Both the position numbers and the translations under genes were made by a program. Source: JACOMY01 sp046233115 (GTDB lineage Bacteria > Pseudomonadota > Alphaproteobacteria > Kiloniellales > JACOMY01). From it: a stretch of 64,000 bases of DNA. Below, piece by piece: positions 33,520-43,335 of the stretch. Each line of letters starts with the position of its first letter. Positions within the stretch are counted from its first letter, which is position 1. The stretch covers positions 186,001-250,000 of the forward strand of contig JBJXHM010000004.1 in the NCBI GenBank assembly GCA_046233115.1. Reading direction: 5' to 3'. The notes beneath the pieces were generated by a model. That model made no database searches. It was not told the origin of the DNA and was given only the letters and a program-made list of their open reading frames with translations.

Positions 33520-34506
33520 CTAGCCGATCATCTCGGCATACCAGGTCTTGCGCGAGAAGTTGTGGTGGGCCGAGATGGTCCGAACCGTGCCGGTCGCCGA
33601 GCGCATCACGATCGACTGGGTCTCCGCAGCATGGGGCAAGCGGCGCACGCCGCGCAGCATGGAGCCGTCGGTGACGCCGGTGGCCGCGAAGACCACGTCG
33701 CCGCCGGCCAGCTCGTCCAGCTTGTACTTGCGGTTCAGGTCGGTGATGCCGATGCGGGCGGCGCGCTCGCGCTCGTCGTCGTTGCGGAAGACCAGGCGGC
33801 CCTGGAACTGGCCACCGATGCAGCGCAGCGCGGCCGCGGCCAGCACGCCCTCCGGCGCACCGCCCTGGCCCAGGTAGAGGTCGATGCCGCTGTCCTTGTT
33901 GGAGGTGGCGATGACGCCGGAGACGTCGCCGTCGCCGATCAGCACGATGCGCGCACCGGCATCGCGCACCTTGGCGATGATGTCGGCATGGCGCGGCCGG
34001 TCGAGGATGCAGACCACCAGGTCCGAGACCTCCTTGCCGGTCGCCTTGGAGAGCTCCTTCAGGTTGTCGGCCGGATCGGCATCCAGGTCGACCACGTCCT
34101 CGGGCAGGCCGCCGCCGACGGCGATCTTGTCCATGTAGGTGTCGGGCGCGTTGAGGAAGCCGCCCTCCTGCGCCATGGCGATGACGGCCAGCGCGTTGGG
34201 GCCGCCCTTGGCGGTGATGGTGGTGCCCTCCAGCGGGTCCAGGGCGATGTCGATCTTGGGTCCGCCCTTGCCGACCTCCTCACCGATGAAGAGCATCGGC
34301 GCCTCGTCACGCTCGCCCTCGCCGATGCGGACCGTTCCGCTGATCGGCAGGTTGTTCAGGGCCGCACGCATCGCCGTCACCGCAGCCTGGTCGGCCGCCT
34401 TCTCGTCGCCCCGTCCCATCAGGAGCGAAGCCGCCAGGGCAGCTGCCTCGGTCACGCGCACCGATTCCAGGGCCAGATTGCGATCCATCGCGCTTAAGGC
34501 TGACAT
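33520..34506 (-). CDS. glpX: Class II fructose-1,6-bisphosphatase GlpX
   Basis: A 328-residue GlpX-type phosphatase, which makes fructose-6-phosphate in gluconeogenesis; alphaproteobacterial members may also act on sedoheptulose bisphosphate. Signatures are GTVRIGEGERDEAPMLFIGE, IDIALDPLEGTT (metal and phosphate site), and VIATSNKDSGIDLYLGQGGAPEGV. ATG at 34506 is chosen because the conserved MDRNLALE start lies just after it. It sits between hom and recJ with short gaps, so all three probably share a transcript. Confidence 0.95.
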   Translation of the reverse strand: MSALSAMDRNLALESVRVTEAAALAASLLMGRGDEKAADQAAVTAMRAALNNLPISGTVRIGEGERDEAPMLFIGEEVGKGGPKIDIALDPLEGTTITAKGGPNALAVIAMAQEGGFLNAPDTYMDKIAVGGGLPEDVVDLDADPADNLKELSKATGKEVSDLVVCILDRPRHADIIAKVRDAGARIVLIGDGDVSGVIATSNKDSGIDLYLGQGGAPEGVLAAAALRCIGGQFQGRLVFRNDDERERAARIGITDLNRKYKLDELAGGDVVFAATGVTDGSMLRGVRRLPHAAETQSIVMRSATGTVRTISAHHNFSRKTWYAEMIG

Positions 34507-34570
34507 CTCTGTTCTTTCCTCTTGTTCCTGGTGATCGGACCGGCCGTCCGGCCGGGCCGCCACACCCGCT

Positions 34571-35863
34571 CTAGAATTCGACGATCGCGATCGAGCGCGG
34601 CGGCTCGATCACGCTGGACAGCGCCGCGATCCGCTCCAGCGCGCGGGCGAGCGCGCTGGCCTCGGTCTCGTGCGTGACCATCACCACGCTGACGGTCTCA
34701 CCGGGCGCACGGCCGCGCTGCAGCATCGACTCCAGCGAGATCTCATGGTCCCGCAGGATGGCACTGACGTCGGCGATCACGCCGGGCTGGTCGATGACGC
34801 TGAGGCGTAGATAGAAAGCGCCGTGGCGCTGGGTCGGGTCCAGCGGATGCAGGTCCTGCAGATCCTCCGCGCCCAGACCGAAGGTCGCCATCTGCGTGCC
34901 GCGCGCCAGGTCGATCAGGTCGGCGACGACCGCAGAGGCGGTTGGGCCGGCACCGGCGCCGGCGCCCTGCACCATCACCGTGCCGACGTGATTGCCCTCG
35001 GCCACCACGGCATTGAACACGCCCTCGACCGAGGCGATCGGCGCCTCCATACGCACCATGCAGGGGAAGACCCGCTGGTCCAGCCGGTCGCCGTGGCGCT
35101 CGGCCAGGCCCAGTAGCTTCACCCGATAGCCCAGCTCTTCGGCATGGGCGATGTCCTCGGCGCTGACGTGACGGATGCCCTCGATCGAGAGCGCGGCGAA
35201 GTCGACCGGGCTGCCGAAGGCCAAGGAGGCCAGGATCGCCAGCTTGTGCGCCGCGTCGATGCCGTCGATGTCGAAGGTGGGATCGGCCTCGGCATAACCC
35301 AGGGCCTGGGCCTCGCTCAGGACCGAGGCGAAGTCGCGCCCGGTCTCGCGCATCTCGGAGAGGATGTAGTTGCAGGTGCCGTTCAGGATGCCGTAGACGC
35401 GCGAGATGCGGTTGGCGGCCAGGCCCTCACGCAGCAGCTTGATGATCGGGATGCCGCCGGCAACCGCCGCCTCGTAGGCGAGGCTGGTGCCGGAGCGCTC
35501 GGCCAGCGCATCGAGGGCGGCCCCGTGCTTGGCCACCAGCGCCTTGTTCGCGGTCACCACCGGCCGGCCGTGCGAGAGGCTGCTTTCGACCAGGCGGCGC
35601 GCCGGCCCTTCGTCGCCGCCGATCAGCTCCACCACCACATCGACCTCGGGATCCTCGGCGAGAGCCTCTGCAGTCTCGGCCCAGCGCAGGCCCTCCAGCG
35701 GCAGGCCGCGGGCCTTGCCGCGATCGCGTGCGGAGACCGCGACCACCTTCAGCGCGCGGCCGGCACGCGCCTCGATCAAGGCGCTGTTCTCTTGCAGCAG
35801 CCCGAGCACGCCGCCACCGACCGTGCCGAGGCCAGCCAGGCCGATACGCAAAGGAGCCGTCAC
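34571..35863 (-). CDS. hom: Homoserine dehydrogenase
   Basis: A 430-residue NAD(P)-dependent enzyme reducing aspartate semialdehyde to homoserine, on the way to threonine and methionine. The N-terminal Rossmann motif is RIGLAGLGTVGGGVLGLLQE. The catalytic region includes NGTCNYILSEM and EADPTFDIDGIDAAHKLAILASLAFG. A C-terminal ACT domain (about 350-430, SVIDQPGVIADVSAILRDHEISLESMLQ) allows feedback by threonine. It starts with GTG at 35863 with a GGAGAGAG site upstream. It is the first gene of the hom-glpX-recJ row. Confidence 0.95.
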   Translation of the reverse strand: MTAPLRIGLAGLGTVGGGVLGLLQENSALIEARAGRALKVVAVSARDRGKARGLPLEGLRWAETAEALAEDPEVDVVVELIGGDEGPARRLVESSLSHGRPVVTANKALVAKHGAALDALAERSGTSLAYEAAVAGGIPIIKLLREGLAANRISRVYGILNGTCNYILSEMRETGRDFASVLSEAQALGYAEADPTFDIDGIDAAHKLAILASLAFGSPVDFAALSIEGIRHVSAEDIAHAEELGYRVKLLGLAERHGDRLDQRVFPCMVRMEAPIASVEGVFNAVVAEGNHVGTVMVQGAGAGAGPTASAVVADLIDLARGTQMATFGLGAEDLQDLHPLDPTQRHGAFYLRLSVIDQPGVIADVSAILRDHEISLESMLQRGRAPGETVSVVMVTHETEASALARALERIAALSSVIEPPRSIAIVEF

Positions 35864-35939
35864 CGTTTACTCTCTCCGATTAACAAAGCAGCCGTTGGGA
35901 GCGCCGGCCGGCGCCGCCACTACATAGGCTAGGCCGGGT

Positions 35940-37550
35940 CTAATACTCCAGGAAGATTTCCGCCCGCCGGTTTCCGGCTTCGCCGGTCACCATGAACTCG
36001 TGGTAGACCGGCTGGCGATCCGACACGCCCTCCAGCACCAAGGCGTCCGCCGGCAAGCCCTGACGCAGCAGCGCCTGACCGACCGCCTCGGCCCGATTGA
36101 AGGAGACCTCGAGGTTTACCATCTCGTGCCGCCCTTCGGGCAGCACCGCGGTGCGCGAGGAAGCATGGCCGATCACCCGGATCACCCCGCCATACTGGCG
36201 CTGAATTGCCGCAACTTCGCGCAGCACCGCGATATCGCGCCCGTCCAGGGCATCGGAGCCGTTGGCAAAGTAGATGACGGCGACAAGCTGCACCGCACCC
36301 TGGCCGATGGTGCCCTGCTGAGGCACGCCCGGCAGCGCATTGGCCTGAGCTGCAGCCGCCCCCGGCGAAACCCTGATCGGCATGCCAACCTGGGGCACGG
36401 CTGCCTGGTAGCCAGCGACCTGCGTCGCGCCGGCCTGAGGCATGGGCGGCGGCACGGCCATGGGGACGAGACCGACCGGCTGCGTCGCCGGCACGGCCGC
36501 CTGGTAGGCCGAGGCCCCCGTGGTCGAGGTGCTGGAGACCACCGGCACGGCCGCCGTGGTCGTGGCGGCGGTGGCCCGGCGCTGCCGCCGGCTTGCCTCG
36601 ACGGCACGCGCGCCCGGCGTCGTTGAGGCCTCCGGCGTACCGGTCGGGATCGGCTGACTGGCATAGGTCGGGCTGGCCGCGGCCGCCGTGGTGGCAGCCG
36701 TGCTCGCCGCGCCGCTGGCCGTGGCCGTCGCCTCTTCCGTGGCCGCGGTCGCGGCGACCACGGTACCGGAGCCGCCGCTATAGGGGCTGGCTGCCTGCGT
36801 AGCGGCCGCCGAAGGGGCAGAGCCGACCGGCTGGCCGCTTGGCGAGGGTGGCACCGGATAGGCGGGGACCGAGGTCCGACCGGTCACCTGGTTCGGAACG
36901 CCGGCGGCGGCGACCGCCGTCGTGGTCTGCTCGATGCTGGTCGGCGCACCCGAGCTCGGCGGGGCTGCGGCCGCAGCCTCCTGGGCCGCGTGCGTGGCGG
37001 CCGTGGCGCTACGCGAACTCGCAGCGCTGGTAGAGGATGCGGCGGCAGTGGCGCTGCTCGTCACCGGCTGCGCCGCGGCAGAAGCGGCGGCCGAGGGCGA
37101 GGCGCTGCTGCTGGGCGTCGAGGTCGGCATCGGGGCCGGGGTTGGGGCTGGGGTTGGCGAGGGTGTCGGCGCCGAGGCCGTTTCCGGCATCGGAGTCGGC
37201 GCGGCGGCCACCGCGGGCGCCGGCGTCGGGCTGGGCGGCGCAGCGGACTGCACCGCGGTGCCCTGCGCGGTCAGCGGCGCGGTGTACTGCGCGTTCGCCC
37301 GATCCGCCTCCAGACCGGCCGCGGTGCTGGCGCGAATCTGCTCCGGCGTCACCGGCGGCGGCTTGTCCGGCACCTGCGATAGGTTCGGATAGGGTTGCGC
37401 TTCAAGGTCTTGGGACGAGACCGTCGAGGGATTGGGCGAGGGATTGTCCTCGAAGGTGGAACAGCCGACGAGTGCGACCAAGCCGATGACTGGTGCCAGG
37501 ACGCGCAGGGGCCCCAGGGATCCTTGCCGTTTGCCGGTAACATTGCTCAT
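35940..37550 (-). CDS. OmpA-like peptidoglycan-associated lipoprotein with long Ala/Pro/Thr/Ser linker
   Basis: A 536-residue outer-membrane lipoprotein. The lipobox is VALVGC with Cys30. Residues about 80-400 are a disordered Ala/Pro/Thr/Ser-rich linker. The C-terminal domain from about 425 is OmpA-like: YFANGSDALDGRDIAVLREVAAIQ, VIGHAS, then FNRAEAVGQALLRQGLPADAL and NRRAEIFLEY, which bind peptidoglycan. It likely bridges outer membrane and wall. It is upstream of hom on the same strand with a 76-bp gap, and divergent from phaC (203-bp gap). Confidence 0.88.
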   Translation of the reverse strand: MSNVTGKRQGSLGPLRVLAPVIGLVALVGCSTFEDNPSPNPSTVSSQDLEAQPYPNLSQVPDKPPPVTPEQIRASTAAGLEADRANAQYTAPLTAQGTAVQSAAPPSPTPAPAVAAAPTPMPETASAPTPSPTPAPTPAPMPTSTPSSSASPSAAASAAAQPVTSSATAAASSTSAASSRSATAATHAAQEAAAAAPPSSGAPTSIEQTTTAVAAAGVPNQVTGRTSVPAYPVPPSPSGQPVGSAPSAAATQAASPYSGGSGTVVAATAATEEATATASGAASTAATTAAAASPTYASQPIPTGTPEASTTPGARAVEASRRQRRATAATTTAAVPVVSSTSTTGASAYQAAVPATQPVGLVPMAVPPPMPQAGATQVAGYQAAVPQVGMPIRVSPGAAAAQANALPGVPQQGTIGQGAVQLVAVIYFANGSDALDGRDIAVLREVAAIQRQYGGVIRVIGHASSRTAVLPEGRHEMVNLEVSFNRAEAVGQALLRQGLPADALVLEGVSDRQPVYHEFMVTGEAGNRRAEIFLEY

Positions 37551-37753
37551 GTCGGCACTTCGTCTCCTAGTTTGGCCAGGTCGTCGCACCCTTGGCCTCG
37601 CATCACTGGCGCCACGCCGCCAGATAGTCTACTAACCCACTGTGGCCGTCTCTCTGCGGCCACCAAAGCAATACGCGCAACCTGCGCGGCCAGCAAAGGA
37701 TTCGGCGCGCTTTTGCCGCGCGTCCGGATCGACCGCAGCATAGGGAACGAGAG

Positions 37754-39550
37754 ATGAGCGAGCAACCAGGCCCGGACGTCAAGATCCCAGACCCGGTCCA
37801 ATTCTCCCGCGCTATGGCGGAGATCGCGGAGCGCAGTCAGAAACTGGTCGGCAAGTGGCTCGAGCACCAGGTCGGCGAAAGCGCGTCGGGCACGGTCGAT
37901 CCCTTGAACGTGGGCCGCGCCTTTCTCGAGATGACCACCCGCATGATGAGCGACCCGGCCAAGTTGATGCAGGCCCAGGCGACGCTCTGGCAGGACTACA
38001 TGAAGCTCTGGCAAAGCACGGCGCAGAAGATGTGGGGCACCGGCGGAAACGCCGTCGCCGCCCCGCACGAGACCGACCGACGCTTCAAGGACCCCATGTG
38101 GGACGACAACGCGCTCTTCGACTATATCAAACAGTCCTACCTCCTGACCGCACGCTGGATGCACCAGACAGTCAACGACGTTGAGGGGCTGGACGACAAG
38201 ACGGCGAAGAAGGTTGACTTCTATACCCGCCAATTCGTCGACGCCATGGCGCCCTCGAACTTCCTCATGACCAACCCCGAGGTGCTGCGCGCCACCGTCG
38301 AAAGCGGCGGCGAGAACCTGGTGAAGGGCCTGCAGAACCTGCTGGACGACCTGGAGCGCGGCAAGGGCAAGCTCTCCATCTCGCAGACCGATGCCAGCAA
38401 GTTCCGTCTGGGCGAGAACGTCGCCGTGACCCCGGGCAAGGTGGTCTACCAGACCGACCTGATGCAGCTCATCCAGTATGAGCCCCTGACCGAACAGCAG
38501 TACGAGATTCCGCTGCTGATCATTCCGCCCTGGATCAACAAATTCTACATTCTGGATCTGCGCGAGAAGAATTCCTTCGTGCGCTGGGCGACGCAGCAGG
38601 GCTTCACCGTCTTCGTCGTCTCCTGGGTCAACCCCGACCGGAATCTGGCGGAAAAGCGCTTCGACGACTACCTGGTCGAGGGGCCCCTGGCGGCGCTGGA
38701 TGCGATGGAGAAGGCGACCGGCGTGGTCGGCGCCAACGTCATCGGCTACTGCCTCGGCGGCACCTTGCTGGCCACCACGCTCGCCCACATGGCCGCCCGC
38801 GGTGACGAGCGCTTCAAGTCCGCCACCTTCTTCGTCAGCATGACCGACTTCCACGACGCGGGCGAACTGGGCGTCTTCATCGACGAGGCGCAGCTCCAGT
38901 TCCTCGAGAAGAAGATGGAGGAGCAGGGCTACCTCGAAGGCTCCGACATGGCGACCACCTTCAACATGCTGCGCGCCAACGACCTGATCTGGTCCTTCGT
39001 AGTCAACAACTACCTGCTGGGCAAGGACCCCTTCCCATTCGACCTGCTCTACTGGAACAGCGACTCGACCCGCATGCCCGCGGCGATGCACAGCTTCTAC
39101 CTGCGCAACATGTACCAGAAGAACCTGCTGCGGGAGCCCGATGCGCTGACCATCGCCGGCGTGCCGATCGACCTGCGCCGGATCACCCTGCCCTGCTGCT
39201 TCGTCTCCACCCGCGAGGACCACATCGCCCCCTGGAAGTCGACCTACCAGGGCACGCAACTGGTCAGCGGCCCGGCCAAGTTCATCCTGGCCGGCTCCGG
39301 CCACATCGCCGGCATCGTGAACCCGCCGCCGGGCAAGTACCCGCACTGGACCAACGACACCAACCCGCCGACTCCCGAGGAGTGGCTGGCGACCGCCACC
39401 GAGCACGAGGGCTCCTGGTGGCCGGCCTGGGCCGACTGGCTCCGCGAACAGGCCGGTCCGCTGGTCCCCGCCCGTGTTCCCGGCGACCATGACCTCGAGG
39501 TGCTCGAGGACGCGCCGGGCTCCTACGTCATGGTCAAGATTCACGACTAG
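37754..39550 (+). CDS. phaC: Class I poly(3-hydroxyalkanoate) synthase PhaC
   Basis: A 598-residue enzyme polymerising hydroxyacyl-CoA into PHA storage granules. The lipase-like box is GYCLGG with the nucleophile Cys333. Asp489 (TREDHIAPW) and His517 (GSGHIAGIVNPP) complete the triad. The long N-terminal helical region (ERSQKLVGKWLEHQ) and length fit class I synthases. The ATG at 37754 follows GAGAG. The three downstream genes start 12, 9 and 3 bp after their predecessors, forming a tight operon. No phaA, phaB or phasin gene is in this window. Confidence 0.95.
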   Translation: MSEQPGPDVKIPDPVQFSRAMAEIAERSQKLVGKWLEHQVGESASGTVDPLNVGRAFLEMTTRMMSDPAKLMQAQATLWQDYMKLWQSTAQKMWGTGGNAVAAPHETDRRFKDPMWDDNALFDYIKQSYLLTARWMHQTVNDVEGLDDKTAKKVDFYTRQFVDAMAPSNFLMTNPEVLRATVESGGENLVKGLQNLLDDLERGKGKLSISQTDASKFRLGENVAVTPGKVVYQTDLMQLIQYEPLTEQQYEIPLLIIPPWINKFYILDLREKNSFVRWATQQGFTVFVVSWVNPDRNLAEKRFDDYLVEGPLAALDAMEKATGVVGANVIGYCLGGTLLATTLAHMAARGDERFKSATFFVSMTDFHDAGELGVFIDEAQLQFLEKKMEEQGYLEGSDMATTFNMLRANDLIWSFVVNNYLLGKDPFPFDLLYWNSDSTRMPAAMHSFYLRNMYQKNLLREPDALTIAGVPIDLRRITLPCCFVSTREDHIAPWKSTYQGTQLVSGPAKFILAGSGHIAGIVNPPPGKYPHWTNDTNPPTPEEWLATATEHEGSWWPAWADWLREQAGPLVPARVPGDHDLEVLEDAPGSYVMVKIHD

Positions 39551-39562
39551 AGGACGGACGGG

Positions 39563-40585
39563 ATGACCGAGACGACCTTCGGCTTCGGCATCCTGGGCAG
39601 CGGCTTCATCGCCCATGTGGTGGCGCGGGCCTTGACGGAAGCCCCCTCGGTACGCCTGGCCGCGGTGGGAAGCCGCAGCCAGGCCAACGCCGAGACCTTC
39701 GCCGCCAGCTACCCCGGCTGCCTGGCGGCCGAGGGGCTGGAGGCCTTGCTGGCGACCGATGACGTCGATGCCGTCTATGTCGCGGTGCCGACGGTCTACA
39801 AGGAAGCGGCCGCCCTGGCCGCGATCGCCGCCGGCAAGCATGTGCTGGTCGACAAGCCCTACGTCAGCGCCCAGTCGGTCCAACGCATGACCGAGGCGGC
39901 GGCAGCGGCCGGGCTGGTCTTCATGGACGCGACCCACTTCGTCCACCACCCGCGGCGCGATGCCCTGCGCGCCGCTATGGGCGAGCGGGTCGGCCGCCCC
40001 GATGCCGCGCACACGGCCTTCTACACCGAGCAGGCAGATCGCGGGAACATCCGCTTCGACCCGAAGCGCGAGCCCATGGGGGCGCTGGGCGACATCGGCT
40101 GGTACTGCATGCGCGCCATCGTGGAGTATCTGCGGCCCGAGGGGCCGCTGGTCGAGATGAGTGCGGCCGGCAGCTTCGACGGGGCGACCGGCGCGCTCGT
40201 CCGCTGCAGCGGGCTGCTGGCCTTCGAGGGCGGGCAGACGGCAACCTTCGGCTGCGGCTTCCTCACTGGCGCCATGGTCGACAGCATCAGCCTCTATGGC
40301 GAGAAGGGCGTGGTCTCGCTCGATGACTTCGTGCTGAACTGGACCAACAGTTTCGCGCGCCAGATCGCCGAAGTACCAACCGGCTTCACCCACCGCCAGG
40401 TCGGGATGAACCCAACCAGCTTCGCCTTCGTGGAGACGCCTTCGGCCACCCCCCAGCAGGTGCTGATGGTCGAGCACTTCCAGGAACTGGCCTGCTCAGG
40501 CGATACCGCGGCGCGGACCGCCTATGCCGAGGCCACGCTCCAGACCCAGAGCCTGCTCGACGCCGCCTGGGCGGTGCTCACCTGA
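39563..40585 (+). CDS. Gfo/Idh/MocA-family oxidoreductase
   Basis: A 340-residue NAD(P)-dependent oxidoreductase. The N-terminal Rossmann stretch is FGFGILGSGFIAHVVARAL, and the family motif VDKPYV (EKP-like) lies near residue 95. The second domain holds GALGDIGWYCMRAIVEYL, typical of members acting on sugars or biliverdin-like compounds. The substrate cannot be named. It lies 12 bp after phaC and 9 bp before the SDR-DoxX gene. Confidence 0.88.
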   Translation: MTETTFGFGILGSGFIAHVVARALTEAPSVRLAAVGSRSQANAETFAASYPGCLAAEGLEALLATDDVDAVYVAVPTVYKEAAALAAIAAGKHVLVDKPYVSAQSVQRMTEAAAAAGLVFMDATHFVHHPRRDALRAAMGERVGRPDAAHTAFYTEQADRGNIRFDPKREPMGALGDIGWYCMRAIVEYLRPEGPLVEMSAAGSFDGATGALVRCSGLLAFEGGQTATFGCGFLTGAMVDSISLYGEKGVVSLDDFVLNWTNSFARQIAEVPTGFTHRQVGMNPTSFAFVETPSATPQQVLMVEHFQELACSGDTAARTAYAEATLQTQSLLDAAWAVLT

Positions 40586-40594
40586 TCCGATCCC

Positions 40595-41890
40595 GTGCGC
40601 GTCCTGCTGCTCGGCGGCTACGGCCTCATCGGCAAGGAGATCGGCCGCTGCCTGCTCGCGGCCGGCCACGAGGTCGTCGCGGCAGCCCGCAATCCTGACC
40701 TGGGTCGGCGCCTTCTGCCGGCCGCAGACTGGCTAGAACTTGACCTCAATAACCCAATTAAATCAGAGAACTGGGAGCGTTACCTGAGAAACTGCGATGC
40801 CGTCGTCAATGCCGCGGGCGCGCTACAGTCCGGCGGCGGCGACAGCTTGGCCCGGAGCCAACGTGACAACCTGCTGAGCCTCTTCGAGGCCTGCACGGCG
40901 ACCGGCGTCACCTGTTTCGTCCAGATCTCTGCACCCGGCGCCTCAGAGACGGCGGAGACCGAGTTCCTGCGCACCAAGGGCGAGGCCGACGCGGCACTGG
41001 CGGGCAGCGCGCTCGACTGGGTGATCCTGAAGCCGGGCCTGGTGATCGCCGCCACGGCCTTCGGCGGCACCGCGCTGCTGCGCAGCCTCGCCGCCGTGCC
41101 CTGGGTGCAGCCGCTGCTGCTCCCACGGGCGCGTTTCCAGTGCATCGGCGCCGACGACCTGGCCCGGTCCGTGCTGGCCTGCCTAGAGGACGGCAGCCTG
41201 CGCGGCCGGCGCTACGACCTGATGGAGGCCGAGGCGCACAGCCTGCGGGACATCGTCCTGAGCCTGCGCCGCTGGCTCGGCTTTCCGCCACCGCGAGCGG
41301 TGATCGCCCTGCCCCTGGCGCTCGGCCTGCTGCTGGCGAAGCTGGCGGACCTGGCAGCCCTCCTCGGCTGGCGCACTCCGCTGCGCAGCACCGCGATCCG
41401 ATTGATGGCGAGAGACGTGGTCGGCGACCCCGGCCCCTGGTTGCGCGCCGGCGGTACGCCGCTGAAGAGCCTGCGCGAGATCCTGGCGAGCCTGCCGGCC
41501 AGCCGGCAGGAGCGCGTCTTCGCCCGCCACCAGCTGATCTTCCCCTTCGCCATGCTCGGGCTGCAGGCCTTCTGGCTCGCCTCTGGCCTGATCGGCCTGG
41601 CCAGGACCGAGGCGGCGAGCGGCCTGCTGCAGGGTGTCATGACCGACGGACAGGCGCAGGCGGCGGTCGTCGCCGGCGCGCTGCTGGACCTCGCGGTCGG
41701 CCTGCTGCTGCTGTTCCGGCGCTGGTTCAGGCTGGGCTGCCTCCTCGCCATCGCGGTCTCACTCGGCTACCTGCTGCTGGCCAGTCTGCTGCTGCCGGCA
41801 CTCTGGCTCGACCCACTGGGGGCGCTGGTGAAGGTGGTCCCGGCCCTGCTGCTGGCCGCCAGCCTGGCCCTACTGGCCGAGGAGCGCTAG
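40595..41890 (+). CDS. NAD(P)-binding SDR-like / DoxX-like membrane fusion protein
   Basis: A 431-residue fusion. Residues 1-290 are an atypical short-chain dehydrogenase/NmrA-like domain (MRVLLLGGYGLIGKEIGRCLLAAGHEVVAAAR, then VVNAAGALQ). The C-terminal part, about 300-431, has four hydrophobic spans and resembles the DoxX_3 membrane domain. It starts with GTG at 40595, with only a weak ribosome site. This fusion is found in other proteobacteria, with no firm function. It is followed 3 bp later by a DUF2269 membrane protein gene, which often accompanies it. Confidence 0.82.
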   Translation: MRVLLLGGYGLIGKEIGRCLLAAGHEVVAAARNPDLGRRLLPAADWLELDLNNPIKSENWERYLRNCDAVVNAAGALQSGGGDSLARSQRDNLLSLFEACTATGVTCFVQISAPGASETAETEFLRTKGEADAALAGSALDWVILKPGLVIAATAFGGTALLRSLAAVPWVQPLLLPRARFQCIGADDLARSVLACLEDGSLRGRRYDLMEAEAHSLRDIVLSLRRWLGFPPPRAVIALPLALGLLLAKLADLAALLGWRTPLRSTAIRLMARDVVGDPGPWLRAGGTPLKSLREILASLPASRQERVFARHQLIFPFAMLGLQAFWLASGLIGLARTEAASGLLQGVMTDGQAQAAVVAGALLDLAVGLLLLFRRWFRLGCLLAIAVSLGYLLLASLLLPALWLDPLGALVKVVPALLLAASLALLAEER

Positions 41891-41893
41891 CGC

Positions 41894-42358
41894 ATGGAGT
41901 GGCTACTGCTCCTGCGCTGGCTGCACCTGGTGGGCGCCACCGTGCTGCTGGGCACCGGGGCCGGCATCGCCTTCTTCATGGTCATGGCCAACCGCAGCGG
42001 CAAAGCCCGAATCGTCGCCCACACGGCGCGCACGGTGGTGCTGGCCGACTGGATCTTCACCGCCACCGCCGTGGTGCTGCAGCCGATCACCGGCTTCGCC
42101 CTGGCGCTGGGGTTGGGCTGGAACCTCACCGAGGGCTGGATCCTGCTCTCGCTGCTGCTCTACCTGGTGGTCGGCTGCTTCTGGCTACCGGTGGTCTGGA
42201 TCCAGAAGCGCCTGGCCGATCTCGCCCGAGAAGCCGGCGACGGCCCACTGCCACCGCTTTATCACCGCCTCTACCGGATCTGGTTCCTCTGCGGCTTCCC
42301 CGCTTTCCTCGCCGTGCTGGCGATCCTATGGCTGATGGCCAGCCGCCCCAGCCTCTGA
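41894..42358 (+). CDS. DUF2269 membrane protein
   Basis: A 154-residue integral membrane protein with four spans. The opening MEWLLLLRWLHLVGATVLLGTGAGIAFFMVMANRS and the central WIFTATAVVLQPITGFALAL are typical of the DUF2269 family. His16 and other span His residues suggest possible haem or quinone contact, as inference. It is the fourth gene of the phaC operon and starts 3 bp after the SDR-DoxX gene. Its last 33 bp overlap the convergent LysR gene. Confidence 0.85.
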   Translation: MEWLLLLRWLHLVGATVLLGTGAGIAFFMVMANRSGKARIVAHTARTVVLADWIFTATAVVLQPITGFALALGLGWNLTEGWILLSLLLYLVVGCFWLPVVWIQKRLADLAREAGDGPLPPLYHRLYRIWFLCGFPAFLAVLAILWLMASRPSL

Positions 42359-43258
42359 GGCCTCGGCCTCCCGGTTCCAGGAGGCTTCGGAAAACCGCGC
42401 CTGGAGGAAGTCGAGGCAGGCGGCAACCTTCCCGATCCGGCGGCGGCTCTGCAGATAGAGCGCGTCGAGCCGCTCCACCGGGGCGCTATGCGCCGCCGTC
42501 AGCAGGGGCACGAGCCGCCCCTCGCCGATCGGCCCCGCGACGAGGAAGTCGGGCAGCCTGGCGATACCCAGTCCCTCCAGCGCGAGCTGCAGGCGGGCAT
42601 CATCGCCGTCGGCCGTCACACTTGGCCGGAAGGGTCTCTCCTCCAGGTCGCCATCCGGCGTCTCAAAGGTCCAGCGCCAGGTCGCGGGCGTGCCCCCGGC
42701 CAGACAGGCATGGCCCGCGAGATCGGCCGGTACCTGCGGCGTCCCCCATCGTTCCAGATAGGCAGGCGCGGCGCAGAGGCTCTGTCCGTAGAAGGCCAAG
42801 GTCTGGGCCGAGCGCCGGGTCTGCTCTTCTCCACCCGTCCGCAGCGTCACGTCGGCATGACGCAGCGCCGGCGCAGCGACATCGTCGCTCAGTGCGAGCC
42901 CCAGCTCGATCTCGGGATAACGGGCGCGAAAGGACGCCAGGGCCGGCACGAGCTGTGCGAGGCCGAAGGTACGCGCGGAGCCAATCACCACTCGGCCTTT
43001 GGGCTCGCCGGAGAGTCCCGCCTCCGCTTCCCGCTGGTCGTCGACGATCCGGCGCGCCCGCGGATAGTAGCTCTCACCCGCCTCCGTCAGCCGAAGCACC
43101 TTCCCCGACTCGCGGAACAGCGTGACGCCCAGCCGCCTCTCCAATCGCGCGATGACGTCGCGGACCGCCGAGGGGGTCATTCTCACCATGGATGCAGCAC
43201 CCAGGAGGCTCCCCGCCTCCACCGCACGCACGAAGGCATGGATCTCCGCTTTCGGCAC
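42326..43258 (-). CDS. LysR-type transcriptional regulator
   Basis: A 310-residue LysR protein. The winged helix reads IHAFVRAVEAGSLLGAASMVRMTPSAVRDVIARLERRLGVTLF. The co-inducer-binding domain follows (GRVVIGSARTFGLAQLVPALASF). It starts with GTG at 43258 after AGGAAGAG. It is downstream of the indolepyruvate oxidoreductase gene on the same strand, 77 bp away, and overlaps DUF2269 by 33 bp at its 3' end. Its target is not evident. Confidence 0.9.
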   Translation of the reverse strand: MPKAEIHAFVRAVEAGSLLGAASMVRMTPSAVRDVIARLERRLGVTLFRESGKVLRLTEAGESYYPRARRIVDDQREAEAGLSGEPKGRVVIGSARTFGLAQLVPALASFRARYPEIELGLALSDDVAAPALRHADVTLRTGGEEQTRRSAQTLAFYGQSLCAAPAYLERWGTPQVPADLAGHACLAGGTPATWRWTFETPDGDLEERPFRPSVTADGDDARLQLALEGLGIARLPDFLVAGPIGEGRLVPLLTAAHSAPVERLDALYLQSRRRIGKVAACLDFLQARFSEASWNREAEASEAGAAGHQP

Positions 43259-43335
43259 AGCTCTTCCTACCCCTTATCGACACCCAAAGCCCGGCGCACC
43301 CGACTAGCATAGCGGCCGCCGCCAACACAGAGGGC

